NCBI GenBank assembly: GCA_030762935.1
Contig: CM060887.1
Span: 8,114,501-8,178,500 of the forward strand
Length of the DNA stretch: 64,000 nt
DNA from: Hymenopus coronatus
Lineage: Eukaryota > Arthropoda > Insecta > Mantodea > Hymenopodidae
Direction: 5' to 3'
Numbering within the stretch: position 1 is the first letter of the stretch; every line of letters begins with the position of its first letter. The notes beneath the pieces were generated by a model, which was not told the DNA's origin, made no database searches, and saw only the letters and a list, made by a program, of their open reading frames with translations. Of the stretch, positions 45,536 through 57,346 are shown in pieces. Position numbers and translations under genes: made by a program.

Positions 45536-45912
45536 AGGCCTTTAGAAAAAGATCTGTGTATATATGTCTCTGAACTGAATAACTCAAAAACGAAAAATCG
45601 GTTACATACCCAATTTTGGTATTTGAGTTTAGGATTTTATCGAGAAGCCCATACGAGCGCAAAATATCCTATGTTTTTTTATAAAGAAAAACATCTGCAA
45701 ACTCTGTTTATTCAAGTAGCTTCACTATGACACATTTACTTGTGGGCACAAGAGCGCAGCTTGAAACCGAAGTCATATTCAAATGTGTAAAAGAGATCAG
45801 TGGCCTCTTTCCATGATTAGCGAGAAACAACTAAACCTTTTATAAGGAAATTTTGTTTGCGGAAAAGCTAGAGACAGACATGCATGTGAATGAAACATAT
45901 CGTATATTTTAA
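45536..45912 (+). repeat. HINE-1, plus, fragments
   Basis: A piece at 45536-45640 (CTCAAAAACGAAAAATCGG) and a 3' end at 45800-45912 (CATGTGAATGAAACATATCG). Confidence 0.6.
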
Positions 45913-45991
45913 ATGCATGCACAGTTTTATTTGTTTCATAAATGTGGTTTGGTTTCTATGGGGCCAGTATGATTTTTGGTTATGCAACATT

Positions 45992-46812
45992 ATTACTTTC
46001 TCTACACGTGCATAGAGAAGATATTGTAATGCACCCAAAAATTAGATACCGAGATTTTACTAGAAATACGTGTTTTGGGTCCCCCTGAATCCAAAAAAAG
46101 GTCCGTGTGTGTGTGTGTGTGTGTGTGTGTGGATAGTATAGCTCAAAAACGAAAAGACCCTAAATACCAAACTCGGCATTTAGGTTTGGTATCTTCCAAG
46201 GATGCGACATGAATCTCAACTACCCTTTACATGCAACTTTTTTCGAAAATTTTGATTTTCTTAAAAATGGCTCTAACGATTTTGATTAAAATATCGTATA
46301 TTAAAGATATTTATCTGACAAATAAAATGTATATTTTGAATTTTCTGGGAATAGTCTCTGAAGACTACTTTATCGTGGATGAATTTTACGGAATTTTGCA
46401 TAACTGCTAAACCGTAAGAGATGGATAAAAACTTACCACACAAAATATGTAGAGCGCGTTAAAACACACAATTTATATCATATACATTTTTTTCGTGGGG
46501 TTGGTCGTTTTTGAGATATTCCTTGCTTTTGGTTTCATATTTAAAATACTTATACTTTTCTCATACAGGAATTTGTCAACTCGTGTCCATACAAACAAAG
46601 GAACATCAGACACACAATAACCAACTTTTGACTCTCATTTAGCCTATGGTATTCCCTCATTTCCCTTCTACTTACATGGAAGTAAGTTATAAGACCCTTT
46701 CTGCTAATTTGTTCTCGAATAGTATGGAGTAAATAGAAGAATAAGCTTTTTAATAATAATTTGAGGCGTAGATACAGAGAAAGTCATGTGAATGGAACAC
46801 ATTAGTTGTTTT
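45992..46812 (+). repeat. HINE-1, complete, plus
   Basis: TTACTTTCTCTACACGTGC to GTCATGTGAATGGAACACATT; (GT)n at 46107-46132. The 5' palindrome is partly deleted. Confidence 0.88.
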
Positions 46813-47137
46813 TTTCTCTCATAGCCTGCCTTGTGCATTTCTTTTTAAATGGATGTCGTTATAATGTCCGTCTTAATGGACATGTAAAGTAAAGGGAGGA
46901 AACGTTTTGTAATACTGTTGCTTCTCGATGTTACGCAAATATCCTCTCCCCTGAACTCGGGTATGCCCCGCCAATCTTGAGAAGCACAAACAAGCAGAGC
47001 AGTTTCTTGGAAACTATTCTATGTCGCCGAGTAGCGGACAGAATTGGCGTGAAATCGAACATTTGTTTACATAAAACTGTATGCTTTACGTTCATTTGAA
47101 CTAGTTACTAGGGAGTACGTGCATTTCTCACAATAAA
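46813..47137. other. Unassigned
   Basis: Nothing recognised. Confidence 0.5.
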
Positions 47138-47236
47138 TACGAGGGCCTTCCTGAAAGTAACAAACGTTTTGGCAAACTAAATAATAACGGAAAAGGTCAA
47201 CACAAAACTTTATTTACAAAGTTACACTACCTTACT

Positions 47237-47524
47237 CTATTTCTCAACGTAATCGCCGTTGCTATCAAGGTATTTATTGTCAAGTGGTACCGGTTTTTCA
47301 TCGCAGATGTTATACTCTTCCACCACTAAAGATTTGAGGTCTTCATCGGCTGGGAAATCTTTTCCACCCCAAAATTCATATACGGTGTCCAAAGTGTCCA
47401 CGATTTTTCTGAATTCTTTATCGTCATTTGCTCTCAACTCCACAACTATTGATGAACTACCACTCTGGTCTTTGTCGTGCACACTGGTTCTTCCTTGATT
47501 ATCCACTCGTAAATTATGCGCCAT
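47237..47524 (-). pseudogene. Mariner-like transposase C-terminal remnant (Mar-D)
   Basis: 95 open codons containing DKDQSGSSSIVVELRA, an acidic middle (FPADEDLKSLVVEE) and the C-terminal tail DNKYLDSNGDYVEK, which matches the usual mariner ending (KCLDLNGDYVEK-like). No catalytic motif is present; the middle of the gene is deleted. The same tail occurs at 56165-56465. Confidence 0.65.
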
Positions 47525-47647
47525 TTCTTCACTGGAGACTCATCCATTATATTATCACCATACACTTGCGTTATTTGCCTATAAAATTAGATTGGCCGAG
47601 TATTTTGCGCATTCATAAAACGAAATAAATTAGTTCTCTCTTAAAGC

Positions 47648-47985
47648 TATGTGTTTTCAAGGCGCTCATAGTCCCCCTGATGCTCTCCACCTGTGAAGTG
47701 TGGGGCATGGCAGCAGACTACTGGCTTCTCTGGACAGCGGATACAGAATAAAGGACTCCGGTCCATAAATTCTGTATGTCGACGTTTCCCTTTGAGGCTA
47801 CTACATGAAGCTTCGGCCCTCCCATATGTGGAAGATGTGATTAGGCGCCGGGCTCAGAAATTTTACGTCAGATTGGGCGAACATGAGAACGCACTTGTCA
47901 GATCGCTGGGGGAGTACTTACCCACGGAACGCCGATACAGGCGGTATTGGGTTCCCCGCATGGCTTGCGGGCACCCCCGGTAACA
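47648..47985 (+). pseudogene. LINE (Jockey-like) C-terminal fragment
   Basis: FKALIVPLMLSTCEVWGMAA, then after a frame shift LLHEASALPYVEDVIRRRAQ and FYVRLGEHENALVRSLGEYL. This is the region following the RT domain in Jockey-clade LINEs. Lies between the inverted Mar-D ends. Confidence 0.78.
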
Positions 47986-48539
47986 ATGACTTCCAACCAG
48001 CCAACAGCAAAATAGCTGAAGTAAGTACTCCCCCCCCCCTCCCATTAGGAGTGGTCAACCAAAATTATCCCACAAAAACAAATATTCACAAATTAAACAA
48101 CAGCGGAGCAGAGGAAAGGATGCTGCTCCTGCAACCGTTCGAGTAGCCTATCTAGCACTGCCTCTTAACATCAACACCCGAAACCTCAAAAACAAAACCT
48201 TAACCTTTACCTCATTCCTGCGGTTAAACCCTTACCAGAGTAGGTACACAACAGCAACACCTAGGCTCACCACGAGACTACCAGATCTCGCAGTAGAAAA
48301 GTATACCATCGACATTGAAAAACTGGTATCACGTGACATAAATGGCGATTATCTTGAGAAATAGAGTAAGGTACTGCAACTTTGTAAATACAGTTTTGTG
48401 TTGATATCTTTCGTTGGTTTCTAGATGACCCTGGTATCAGCCTGGTTAAATAGCAATGCTGCAAAGTCTTGATATTTCATTCGTAGGAATGTATAGTTTT
48501 CGCGCATGGCGATTCACGAAATGCAATTGCTTGTTATTT

Positions 48540-49021
48540 TCCTTACTGCTTATAGTAAGTAGAGGAAGGATTGTATTTCACCTGAGAATTTCTTGTCGAG
48601 ATTTCATCGAAAATACATGTTTTTGGGTCCACTGAATTAAAAAGGGCGTTTGCTACAAATAGTCCACGTGTGAGAATACCATAACTCAAAAACAAAGAGT
48701 CCATTAAATACCAAACTTGATACTTGTCCAAGTATGCGACACGACGAGTTTCAAGAAATTACCCACCCCTAATTTACCCTTTAAGGGGTAAACGTTTATT
48801 TTTTAAGAAATGGCTAACCATTTTGATTAAAATATATGTTTTAAGATATTTTCGTGACAAATGAAATATACCTATAGGTATCTTGAATTTTCTGAGAATA
48901 TCCTCTTAAGACCTGCTCATGTTGGGTGACTTTTACAGAACTGTTAATTGGCAGAGTTAGACAAAATCTTATTACACAATGAATATAGATCTCATTGAAA
49001 CTTACAATTTATATACAATAT
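48540..49021 (+). repeat. HINE-1, plus, diverged
   Basis: Degenerate copy of the 5' two-thirds; truncated where the next copy starts. Confidence 0.65.
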
Positions 49022-49845
49022 ATTTTTACTTTCTCTACACGTACTAAGTACATAGTGTATAGAGAAGGTATTGTAATGCACCCAAATATTCGATACCGAG
49101 ATTTCACAGGAAATACATGTTTTGGGTCCCCCTGAATCCCAAAAAGGCATTTTTGGAAAAAAAGGCGTGTATGTCTGTGGACAGCATAGCTCAAAAACGA
49201 AAAGACTGTTAAATACAAAACTTGGTATTTAAGTTTGGTATCTTCTAAGGATGCGAGACTAAAATTAAAAAAAAAAAAAAAAAAAAAAACTCCCCAAACT
49301 ACCCCTTACACGGAAAAATTTTTCTCAAAAATGGTTCTAACGATTTTGATTAAAATATTGTATATTAAAGATATTTACCCGACAGTTAAAATGTAGCTAT
49401 ATATAGAATGTTCTGGGAATAGTCTCTGAAGACTACTTTATTTGGATGGATTTTGCGGAATTTTGTATAACTGCTAAACCGTAAGCGATAGACGAAAAGT
49501 TGCTGCACAAAAAATGTAGAACTCGATAAAACCCACAACTTATGTCATAAACATTTTTTTTCATGGATTTGGTCGTTTTCGAGATATTCCTTGTTAGTGA
49601 TTTCAGTTTTAAAATACGTACTTTTCTCATATGGGAACTTAGCAACGCTTGGCCACTCAAAAAATCGATTTTCAATCCCATAGCACCACATTTTAAAACA
49701 GTTGACAGTCGTTTAGCCTAGTGTATTCCCTTATTTTTCTTCTACTTACAAGGAACTAAATAATAAGACCGTTTCTGCTAATGGTTATCTCGATTATCAT
49801 GAAGTAGATTGAAGAATAAGCTTACTAACAATAATTTTAACATAG
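49022..49845 (+). repeat. HINE-1, plus, 3' end lost
   Basis: TTTTTACTTTCTCTACACG onward, with a 23-bp poly-A run at about 49267-49289; ends near AACAATAATTTTAAC. Confidence 0.82.
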
Positions 49846-50006
49846 GCATGCGAGATTACTTAAATTTAAATTTATTTTACTAATATGTGTGGAGTTTTCA
49901 AATCTGTAAATGAGATTTGTTATGTGCAGTCAGTATTTTATTTTATTATTATTTTGTTTGAAGCATAAGATCCTCTTTGCATTCGCGCTAAATTTGAACT
50001 AAAAGT

Positions 50007-50140
50007 CTACTCGCGCTTATGCTTGGTTTGGAGTAGCAATCGACTCTTCTCAGGGCGTTTAACGGGCTTGTTGGGCTTCAGACCACCTGGCGACTTCTTG
50101 AATAATAAATCACTAGGATTTGCTTTGTAGAATTGTAGTT
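50007..50140 (-). CDS. Possible 3'-terminal exon of an unrecognised gene
   Basis: A short open stretch, more GC-rich than its flanks, ends in TAG at 50007. Its last 33 residues are strongly basic and contain KKSPGGLKPNKPVKRPEKSR and end TKHKRE. An AATAAA lies about 60 nt downstream on the same strand (49942-49947), as expected for a terminal exon. The frame closes upstream at TAA near 50138, so a splice acceptor or a start would be needed between there and about 50120; only a weak AAAG is present. The region 49846-50970 is free of the common repeats. I do not recognise the protein. It could equally be a fragment of a retrocopy or a chance ORF. Confidence 0.25.
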
Positions 50141-50970
50141 AATTGTAATCATTTCGTACAACTCTAAACTGAAACTGCAATCCCTCGATGTAATTTATGT
50201 GCTTTGTTGAATGCTGCAAATTTTTGTACTTATATAATTCTACGCGAATACATTAATGCACGCGTAATATCGAAGGGGCCTTTTCTATACTTGTGAAAAA
50301 GCCTCTTTCTTTTGATAACTGGCTTCACAAGCCCTAAAATCAACACGTAACTATGATACTTATTGTTGGAAAACAAAATCGCATAGAGAAAACCAAAACA
50401 CTTATACGCGACGAAAGCACAAGGAATAATAAACATTTGCATCCAGCGATTTCAACTTCGGAATGCAACAGAACAAAAACATTTGAACATCAAATATTAC
50501 AAAAATGACATGATATTCACAAAATGTCGGCAGATTTTGTGGTTAAGGTATAAATATTGCCTCATGTTCTGTAACCGCCCTTGACCACCAAACGTTCTCT
50601 TATTGGAATTATTTCTCTCGTAGTCATGAAAATGCATTATGCATGCTGACCGTGGCGAGGTCGCGTACGAATAAAGAGAACTGTTACAAATGTCATTGAT
50701 ATTTGTGCGCACACGTGGAGTCTACTGGTTCGCCAAACAGTTACGGACTTCCCCTGTGGGTGTTTACCAGCAATACAGGTTTTCTGCTACTTGAGCTGAT
50801 ACTCAACCTTGGACCGCTTCACCTCACTTTTCACAACAATAGGGGTACTTGAGTGAAGGTTATCGTATTCTTCTTTGCTTCTCTCCATTTAGTCTTTAAT
50901 CATTTTTAACTACTGTACTTTTTGTGGCCTTGTCTTATTGCTATTTCATTACGTTTTAATTGCAATGCAT

Positions 50971-52150
50971 ATTTTTACTTTCTCCATCACATATGTACAA
51001 TGAAGATATTATATTCCACCCAAAAAATTCGATATCAATCCTCTTCTTTCTGGATGGATTTTGATAACCGATAGATAAATCGTTAAGAGATAAACAAAAT
51101 ATTAACTGCATAAAAATGTGGATATCCTTTAAAAACACATTTATGTGAGATAATTTTTACTTTCTCTACACGTACTATGTACATAGTGTATAGAGGAAGT
51201 ATTGTATTTCACCCAAAACATCCATTCCGATGTCACCAGAAATACATGTTTTGAGATCCCCTTGTTCCAAAAAAGCCGTTTTACAAAAATGTCCTATGTG
51301 TGTGTGTGTGTGTGTGTGTGCGCGCGAGCGCAGCATAGCTCAAAAACGAAAAAAGTGCCAGCCTTGGTATTTAAGTTCAGTACCCTTTACATAGAAAAGT
51401 TTTCGAAAATTTTGATTTTCTCAAAAACGGCTCTAACGATTTTGATTAAAATACCGTATATTAAAGATATTTACATAATGAAAATAATGTATATTTTGAA
51501 TTTTTTTAGAAATAGCCTCTGAAAACCTCTTTATTATGGATGACTTTTGCGACATTTTGCATAACTAATAAACCGTAAGAAATATACAAAAACTTACTAC
51601 ACAAAATATGTAGATCTCGCTGATACAATTTATGTCATAATCGTGGTTTCCCCTAGAGATGACCATTTTTAGATATTCCTTATTATTGGTTTCAGTTTTA
51701 AAACTTTTCACATTTCGCAATTTCCACTTTTTAAAAGATTTGACTTTCATTTTGGCCTAACTATTCCATTAATCTCTTCAAGTTACAAGAAAGCATTTCT
51801 GCTAATGTTTAATCTCCATTAGATAGAAGTAGATAAGAGAATAGGCTTTTTAACAATACTTTGTGACAGAGATGTGGAGAAAGTCATGTGAATGGGACAC
51901 ATCAGATTTTTCTTTTCTGTTTTTACTCCTGCCCGCGCAAAGAAATTGGAATTTCAACATCATTTAGTGAACAGCTTTTAAAACATTAGAGTCTCGCTTT
52001 GGCCTATTACAGTCCCTTAGGTACTAAGTCTATATTAGTATTTATCTGATTGACATATAGTGAATAGTCGGATAAGCGTATTTTATAAGAAAAGTTTGCT
52101 GCAGAATAGATAGAGAAAGCCATGTGGATGGACCATATTATTTTTTTTTT
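50971..52150 (+). repeat. HINE-1, three plus copies
   Basis: 50971-51150 has a large internal deletion. 51150-51915 is nearly complete with (TG)n at 51299-51320. 51916-52150 is a diverged 3' part ending GCCATGTGGATGG. Confidence 0.75.
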
Positions 52151-52431
52151 AAAATACGGGATAGTTTCTATTTTGTTTTATTATACGGGTAAACAGTGAG
52201 TGACATGTCTAGAACCGGGTTTAAGTTTGTTTACATGAAAAATGTTATTTTTATTTTAGAAACTTTTGGTGTGTTGTCATGACAAAGAAAGCAACGTTTG
52301 ATACATTGTACATAACTTCTTTTGTTTTGTGTACACTCGAAGGTCCTTTCCTAAGTTGTAATGCATATGCTGTTTCAGGCGGTTATGTATGAGTGACCAA
52401 AAACTAGGAAAATAGAAATGGAGTTTTTTTA
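52151..52431. other. Unassigned
   Basis: Nothing recognised. Confidence 0.5.
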
Positions 52432-52655
52432 TGGACGCTCTTTAGCTGCTGTGGTTCTCTTTGCTCAGAGGCCTGTACATTAGGCTTAAGGTTCTTTTAC
52501 GTGCCGTAAATGTACGATTCGGGACCGACGACTTGCTTCCCTTCCGAAAGAAGCCATGCTAAGGATTTTAAGCCTGAAAAAATCCATCGTCCTCCGCCGG
52601 GTTTGAACTCGCGACCTTGAAATTAGCACTAACCACTATCCACGGAGGTCGACTG
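52432..52655 (-). repeat. SINE-A, minus
   Basis: Reversed full-length copy: TATGGACGCTCTTTAGCTGC at the left, CCATCGTCCTCCGCCGGGTT and CTATCCACGGAGGTCGAC at the right. Sits at the 3' end of the Tc1-like remnant. Confidence 0.9.
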
Positions 52656-53480
52656 TCATGGAAAGGAACTGTATGTGATGTTACTAACGACTTGCTCCTC
52701 CGCAAGCCCTCAAACTGCAAGGTGTTGGAATCACCAAAGTGTGGTGTCATGTCGCATTGTCCTGTTGAAACATGCCATCTGGTTAGGGTACTCCAGTATC
52801 AGAAAGAGAAGCAAATGTTTAAAAGAATGTCCACATAACGACACCTGCCATTGATTCCTGCAGCCGCCAGTGCCCCACGAGAACGCAGGCCAACCGCTGC
52901 CTGGACACAACTTTATTGACACGCAGGATCTATGGGGCATACGCCACATCAGCTCGATACAAATGGAACCAGGATTCATCGGACCATACCACCCCTCTGT
53001 TCCATGGTCCATTGCCGACGTTCGCGGGCCCATGCAAGTCGTCGAGTTCTGTGTCAAGGTGTCAGCATAAGAAGACGTCGGCCGTTGGAGCCTGTGTGAT
53101 GTATGTGCCTCCTCACAGTCCTTTTGGAAATGGGTTTCTGACTCCCAACATTTATCAGGACGGTGGTCTGACTCACATTAGTTCTTCGATCGCCCGTGTG
53201 GTTTTGCTGAGGCAACGTGATGTCCTTATGTTAATCATCAGTGCTGTTCCTGTGCGTGTGGAAACATTCTCTCAGCGATATTAAAGATCCACCCTAGACA
53301 CTGTTGACCTCGGAAACACGAATTCTCGTGTAATCTCCGATATGCGTCGTGCGCCGATTATCATCCCACGTTCAAAGACGGTTGACTCACGACGTGTTGC
53401 CATGTTCACTGCACACGTGTCTGCAACAGACTGCTCAAATAGCGCGTATATACTCACGCCGTACGCCGCAACACTCGTCA
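52655..53480 (-). pseudogene. Tc1-like transposase remnant
   Basis: Minus strand. N-terminus around 53290-53420: VNMATRRESTVFERGMII, GARRISEITREF and PRSTVSRVDL (paired-type helix-turn-helix). Lower down WSDESWFHLYRADV gives the first catalytic motif, MPHRS the RVWRxPH element, and the FQQDNAT region at about 52740-52760 the second. Frames shift repeatedly and the third catalytic region is lost at the SINE-A at 52655. It lies immediately upstream of the trichoplein start exon. Confidence 0.78.
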
Positions 53481-53606
53481 TACACTGCACATTTTCTAAT
53501 GGCGCAACCCTTCCCGTGACTTTTGGACACTCATTGTATGTTTTGTCATTGTAAATGGCCCTTATTAAACATAATTGGGGGAATTGATAGAAATCTTTGT
53601 TTTCAG

Positions 53607-53816
53607 GAGAGCCAAGATGTCCAATCGACAAATCATCTTGCTGCCTAGCTCTTCCCGACGCCATTATCAACGCCAGGAGGAAGTACAGGCGCGACGTCGC
53701 AATGCCGAGTGGGAGAAGGAGCAACTATGGAGCGGCGTTACGCGCTACTTCCACAAATGGGATGTTCAGTCCACCAAACACAATGAGTGGGCTTCTCCAC
53801 AGATGTACAATACAAG
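53607..53816 (+). CDS. TCHP: Trichoplein-like exon with start codon
   Basis: N-terminal coding exon of a trichoplein (TCHP) homologue, a coiled-coil centriole/basal-body and keratin-filament protein in vertebrates. The exon follows a TTTGTTTTCAG acceptor (ends 53606), so an untranslated exon lies upstream. ATG is at 53617 in CCAAGATGT context, and 66 codons plus AG run to 53816 before GTATTG. It encodes an Arg/Glu/Gln-rich start followed by RRNAEWEKEQLW and TRYFHKWDVQSTKHNEW. This parallels the vertebrate N-terminal stretch (RQQWEQ..., RYF..., SSKQAEWSS), from memory of that family. Phase 2 matches the 1-nt overhang of the exon at 57347, and the split codon becomes Ser, giving MYNTS-IEAYKKAVE. 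A degenerate Tc1-like transposase fragment ends about 150 bp upstream, in the presumed first intron or promoter. The donor GTATTG is not a strong consensus site. Confidence 0.8.
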
Positions 53817-54501
53817 GTATTGTAGAAGACTCCTGAATATTTATAACTCTTATTGTGGCAGTGAAATGGAGCTGTCTGCAGCGGGGGGGGGGGGCTCTGG
53901 AATGGTTTAGTGATCCATAAGCCCTTAACGCTGGACTTTGAGTGAATACCGGACGCTCGGCAGGTGGTGAATAGCCAAATTTGAACAGCAGCATGAGTTG
54001 AACACTACCTCACCCGCCAGGCTTGTCCCCAAAAAACCAATAGGAGACAACAAACCCAAGGTTTTAGGTGATTATTGGAAGCTCAGCACAAGGCAGATGT
54101 GTCTGGGATATCTTTCAACCTACAAAAGAATTTAGTCTTACAGGGCTCTGGGCGGACTGTAGATATCCTTAGCTAGTAGTGGGAACAACATTGGGATATG
54201 TATTTCAAAAGGGTTGGTCTGAAACCCTCCTTATTGGAACACAGGCATATTCGCTTTGATCTAGAAGGAAAAGGAAAGGTCTGCCTTTACAGGAACCCCA
54301 ATTGGGATTCCTTGAGGGTGGCCCCAGATTAGGCTAAGAAACACAGAAGGTGCAAAGTTTTTTGTGAGTTTTTTCATTAATACCTTGATCTCTGCTTATA
54401 AAAGGAATTGTACTTTCCTGTGGGAGGTATGGGCAAAAGACAGGATGGAAGGGTTATCATCCAAAAGCAATTAGGCTTTACAATGCTTATATAGCCAACA
54501 A

Positions 54502-55160
54502 GTGTCAGGCAACCTGCGATTCCTTAAAAGACTCAGAGAATCTGCGATTCCTATAAAGATTCTCAGAGAATCTGCGATTCCTATACAGATTCTCAGAGAA
54601 TCTGTGATTCCTATACAGATTCTCAGAGAACCTGCGATTCCTATAAAGATTCTCAGAGAACCTGCGATTTCTATAAAGATTCTCAGAGAACCTGCGATTT
54701 CTATAAAGATTCTCAGAGAACCTGCGAGTCCTAAAAATATTCTCAGAGAACCTGACCTGCGATTTCTATAAAGATTCTCAGAGAACCTGCGAGTCCTAAA
54801 AATATTCTCAGAGAACCTGACCTGCGATTTCTATAAAGATTCTCAGAGAACCTGACCTGCGATTCCTATAAAGATTCTCAGAGAACCTGCGATTCCTATA
54901 AAGATTCTCAGAGAACCTGCAATTCCTAATTATTCTCAGAGAACCTGACCTGCGATTACTATAAAGATTCTCAGAGAACCTGCAATTCCTATAAAGATTC
55001 TCAGAGAATCTGCGATTCCTATACAGATTCTCAGAGAACCTGCGATTCCTATAAAGATTCTCAGAGAACCTGCGATTCCTATAAATATTCTCAGAGAACC
55101 TGCGCTTCCTATAAAGATTGTCAGAGAACCTGCGATTCCTATAAAGATTGTCAGCAATGA
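54502..55160. repeat. 30-bp minisatellite in the trichoplein intron
   Basis: About 22 units of TTCCTATAAAGATTCTCAGA plus GAACCTGCGA, with 36-bp variants that repeat ACCTG. Each unit contains the palindrome TTCTCAGAGAA. Units are multiples of three, so both strands give long repetitive ORFs, considered spurious. Confidence 0.93.
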
Positions 55161-55519
55161 TATAAGTGAGATAAGGAGGGCTTCCAAGGAATCTTGGGGC
55201 ACTTCTCTGGGAATATAAAGAAACAATCAAGGGCTGTTCTATTGTAGAAATTGCTGCTCTGTTTGGAGGATCCCTCTGGCGTTAAGACACAATTGCAAGG
55301 GGAAACCCTGAGGTTGTTGCTGGAAACCCACTTTCTGGGGACCAGCATTACAGAATAAGAAGTAACCTTGTTTGAGACATGCAAGTGTAATATGTTCACC
55401 AACTTATAGTTCAGTTGCTGACAGTTTATTTTCAATCAGTTTTTTGTTCCACAAGAAATCTGTTGTTAATAAGTTGAATCCTTCAATACATGGTCATTCT
55501 TTTAAATTCCATTATATAT

Positions 55520-55725
55520 TCATTTGTTTGTTGCAATTACATGGAAAGGCTATAGAATTTTAATGCCAGTATTAATAGCATCCGTTAAACAATTGACTAT
55601 CACTATTGCCTATGTCTATAATGAAATGTGTAATGCAGCTATTTCTGCAAAGGTTTATCTTGATTAAAGTGATGTAGATAGAAATATAAACTTTGGTAAG
55701 AGTAGTACAGTTTGCTATAATTTCA
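55520..55725 (+). repeat. HINE-1, 3' part, diverged
   Basis: Degenerate plus piece inside the trichoplein intron (GACTATCACTATTGCC, GATGTAGATAGAA). Confidence 0.5.
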
Positions 55726-56164
55726 GACTATTGGTAAACACACAGAAATATGTATTTTGCACATACTCACTCCATTTTAAAATAACGTGCCATTTTAACC
55801 AAAAACAGATTCTAAGAAATAATGGGAGGAGCTAAACCAAGATCTACATGCAGACCAAAGTCTTCTCTCTCCCACATATTCTCATGTTTGAAATTTTAAA
55901 ATTTACAAAATTAAATTTAATGAATGTAAATGTCTATTATACCTTAATGACACAGTTCCTAGCAATAATACTAGTCAGAGAATACTTTTTTTAATAAATT
56001 TTCTCTAGCCAATAAAATCACTGCAAATTTACAGTTTTGGCATACTTGCTTCACACTACTTTTATTCTATTAATAATTTATGGAAAGTTTTAAATAATCT
56101 CATATCTCTCCTAATTCTCTGAGTAGGAATTATTGTAACCTTTGTCACTTCCATTCTAAGTGCT

Positions 56165-56549
56165 GCTGTGAATATCTTGTGCTGTTAATGTGTCTGTACC
56201 AAGATCAGAGTGGGAGTTCATCAGTCATTATGAAGGAATTGAAAAAACATTTCTATGAAAGAATTCAGAAAAACCGTGTTTCACTTTGGTCACCATACAT
56301 GACTTTTTGGGTGGAAAATATTTTGCAACCGGTGAAAACCAACATCTTGAATCAGATCTTTAGTGGTAGAAGAGTAAACTTAGGCATTGAAACACTGGTA
56401 CCACGTGACTATAAATACCTTGATAGTAATAGCAATTACGTTGAGAAACAGAGTAAGGTACTGTAACTTTGTAAATAAAGTTTTGTGTTGATATGTTTCA
56501 TTATTATTTAGTTATGCCAAAATGTTTGTTACTTTTTGGATCACCCTGG
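56165..56549 (+). mobile_element. Mar-D fragment with right terminus
   Basis: Plus-strand remnant: QDQSGSSSVIMKELKKHF and VPRDYKYLDSNSNYVEK coding, then AAAGTTTTGTGTTGATATG and the terminal TTACTTTTTGGATCACCCTGG before TA at 56550. The left end is not recognisable. Confidence 0.72.
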
Positions 56550-56756
56550 TATAAATCCTGACTTTTCCTCATCGGATTTTTCATTTAGCTGTGACTGGTA
56601 AGTAATTATTGTTATTAACTATGATTGTAAATTAACAACTTGACTTCTCTTATATTGTAGTACCCATGTACAAAGTAAGATTTACAAGATTATTAACTTA
56701 TCTATCTGCCTGCCTGCCTACCTGTCTGTCTCTAGTCTTTATACCTGCTAATAAAC

Positions 56757-57320
56757 AAGTAGAGAAAGTCATATGAATCCAACATCAGATTTTTTACTTT
56801 CTCTACATGCTCTATGCACATAGTGTATTCAGGTTTATTATCTTCCAAGGATGCAACACAAAGATTTTCAAGAAAATCCCCTTTCCCCAACATGAAGCAT
56901 TTTTTGACAATATTGATTTTCTCAAAAATGACTTTAATGATTATGATTAAAATACCTAATGTACAATATTTTTATGACAAACAAAATGTATATCTAAATT
57001 TTCTGGGAATAGCCTGTGAAAACTTCTACATTCTGGATGACTTTTGTATTCTTCTTGTTTCTCATTTGTTTATCCTGGCAATCCAAGGGATGGAATTTCA
57101 ATTGTTTCACACAGCAGCTGGTTTGTAAAGGATGAGACTATCACTTTAGCCTGTACATTCCCGTATTCCCGTTCTACTTACAAGAAAGCTAGTAATAAGA
57201 CTAATTGTGCTTATGTTTATCTTGATTAGAATAATGTAGATAAAAGATTAATCTTGTGAATACAAGGCTTGTTTGCAGAACTGCTAGAGAAAGTCATGTG
57301 AGTGGAACACATGAGATTTT
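56757..57320 (+). repeat. HINE-1, 3' end followed by a shortened copy
   Basis: 56757-56791 is a 3' end; 56792-57320 is a plus copy with a 5' deletion ending CATGTGAGTGGAACACATGAG. It stops 26 nt before the trichoplein exon at 57347. Confidence 0.82.
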
Positions 57321-57346
57321 GTTGAAGCATGTGTATTAACTTGCAG

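Larger units (their letters stand above)
47140..48434. mobile_element. Mar-D pair in inverted orientation enclosing a LINE piece
   Basis: Left end CGAGGGCCTTCCTGAAAG after TA (47138-47139); right end ...GATGACCCTGG before TA (48435-48436). Both ends are the element's 3' terminus in opposite directions (left arm 47140-47530, right arm about 48290-48434). A LINE reverse-transcriptase fragment (47648-47985) and about 300 bp of unassigned DNA lie between. It could be one fold-back composite or two independent insertions. Confidence 0.65.
53817..57346 (+). other. Trichoplein intron
   Basis: About 3.5 kb between the phase-2 donor and the TGCAG acceptor. It contains a 30-bp minisatellite (54502-55160), a degenerate HINE-1 piece (55520-55725), a Mar-D fragment (56165-56549) and two HINE-1 pieces abutting the acceptor. 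The stretches 53817-54501, 55161-55519 and 55726-56164 show no recognised element. Confidence 0.7.

Noticed and set aside
53281..53724. 147-codon minus ORF as one gene
   Set aside because: It fuses the Tc1-like N-terminal remnant with the antisense of the trichoplein start exon; not a single protein.
54502..55230. Long repetitive ORFs on both strands (ESAIPIQILR; RNRRFSENLY)
   Set aside because: Produced by a 30/36-bp minisatellite whose unit length is divisible by three; no start context or homology.
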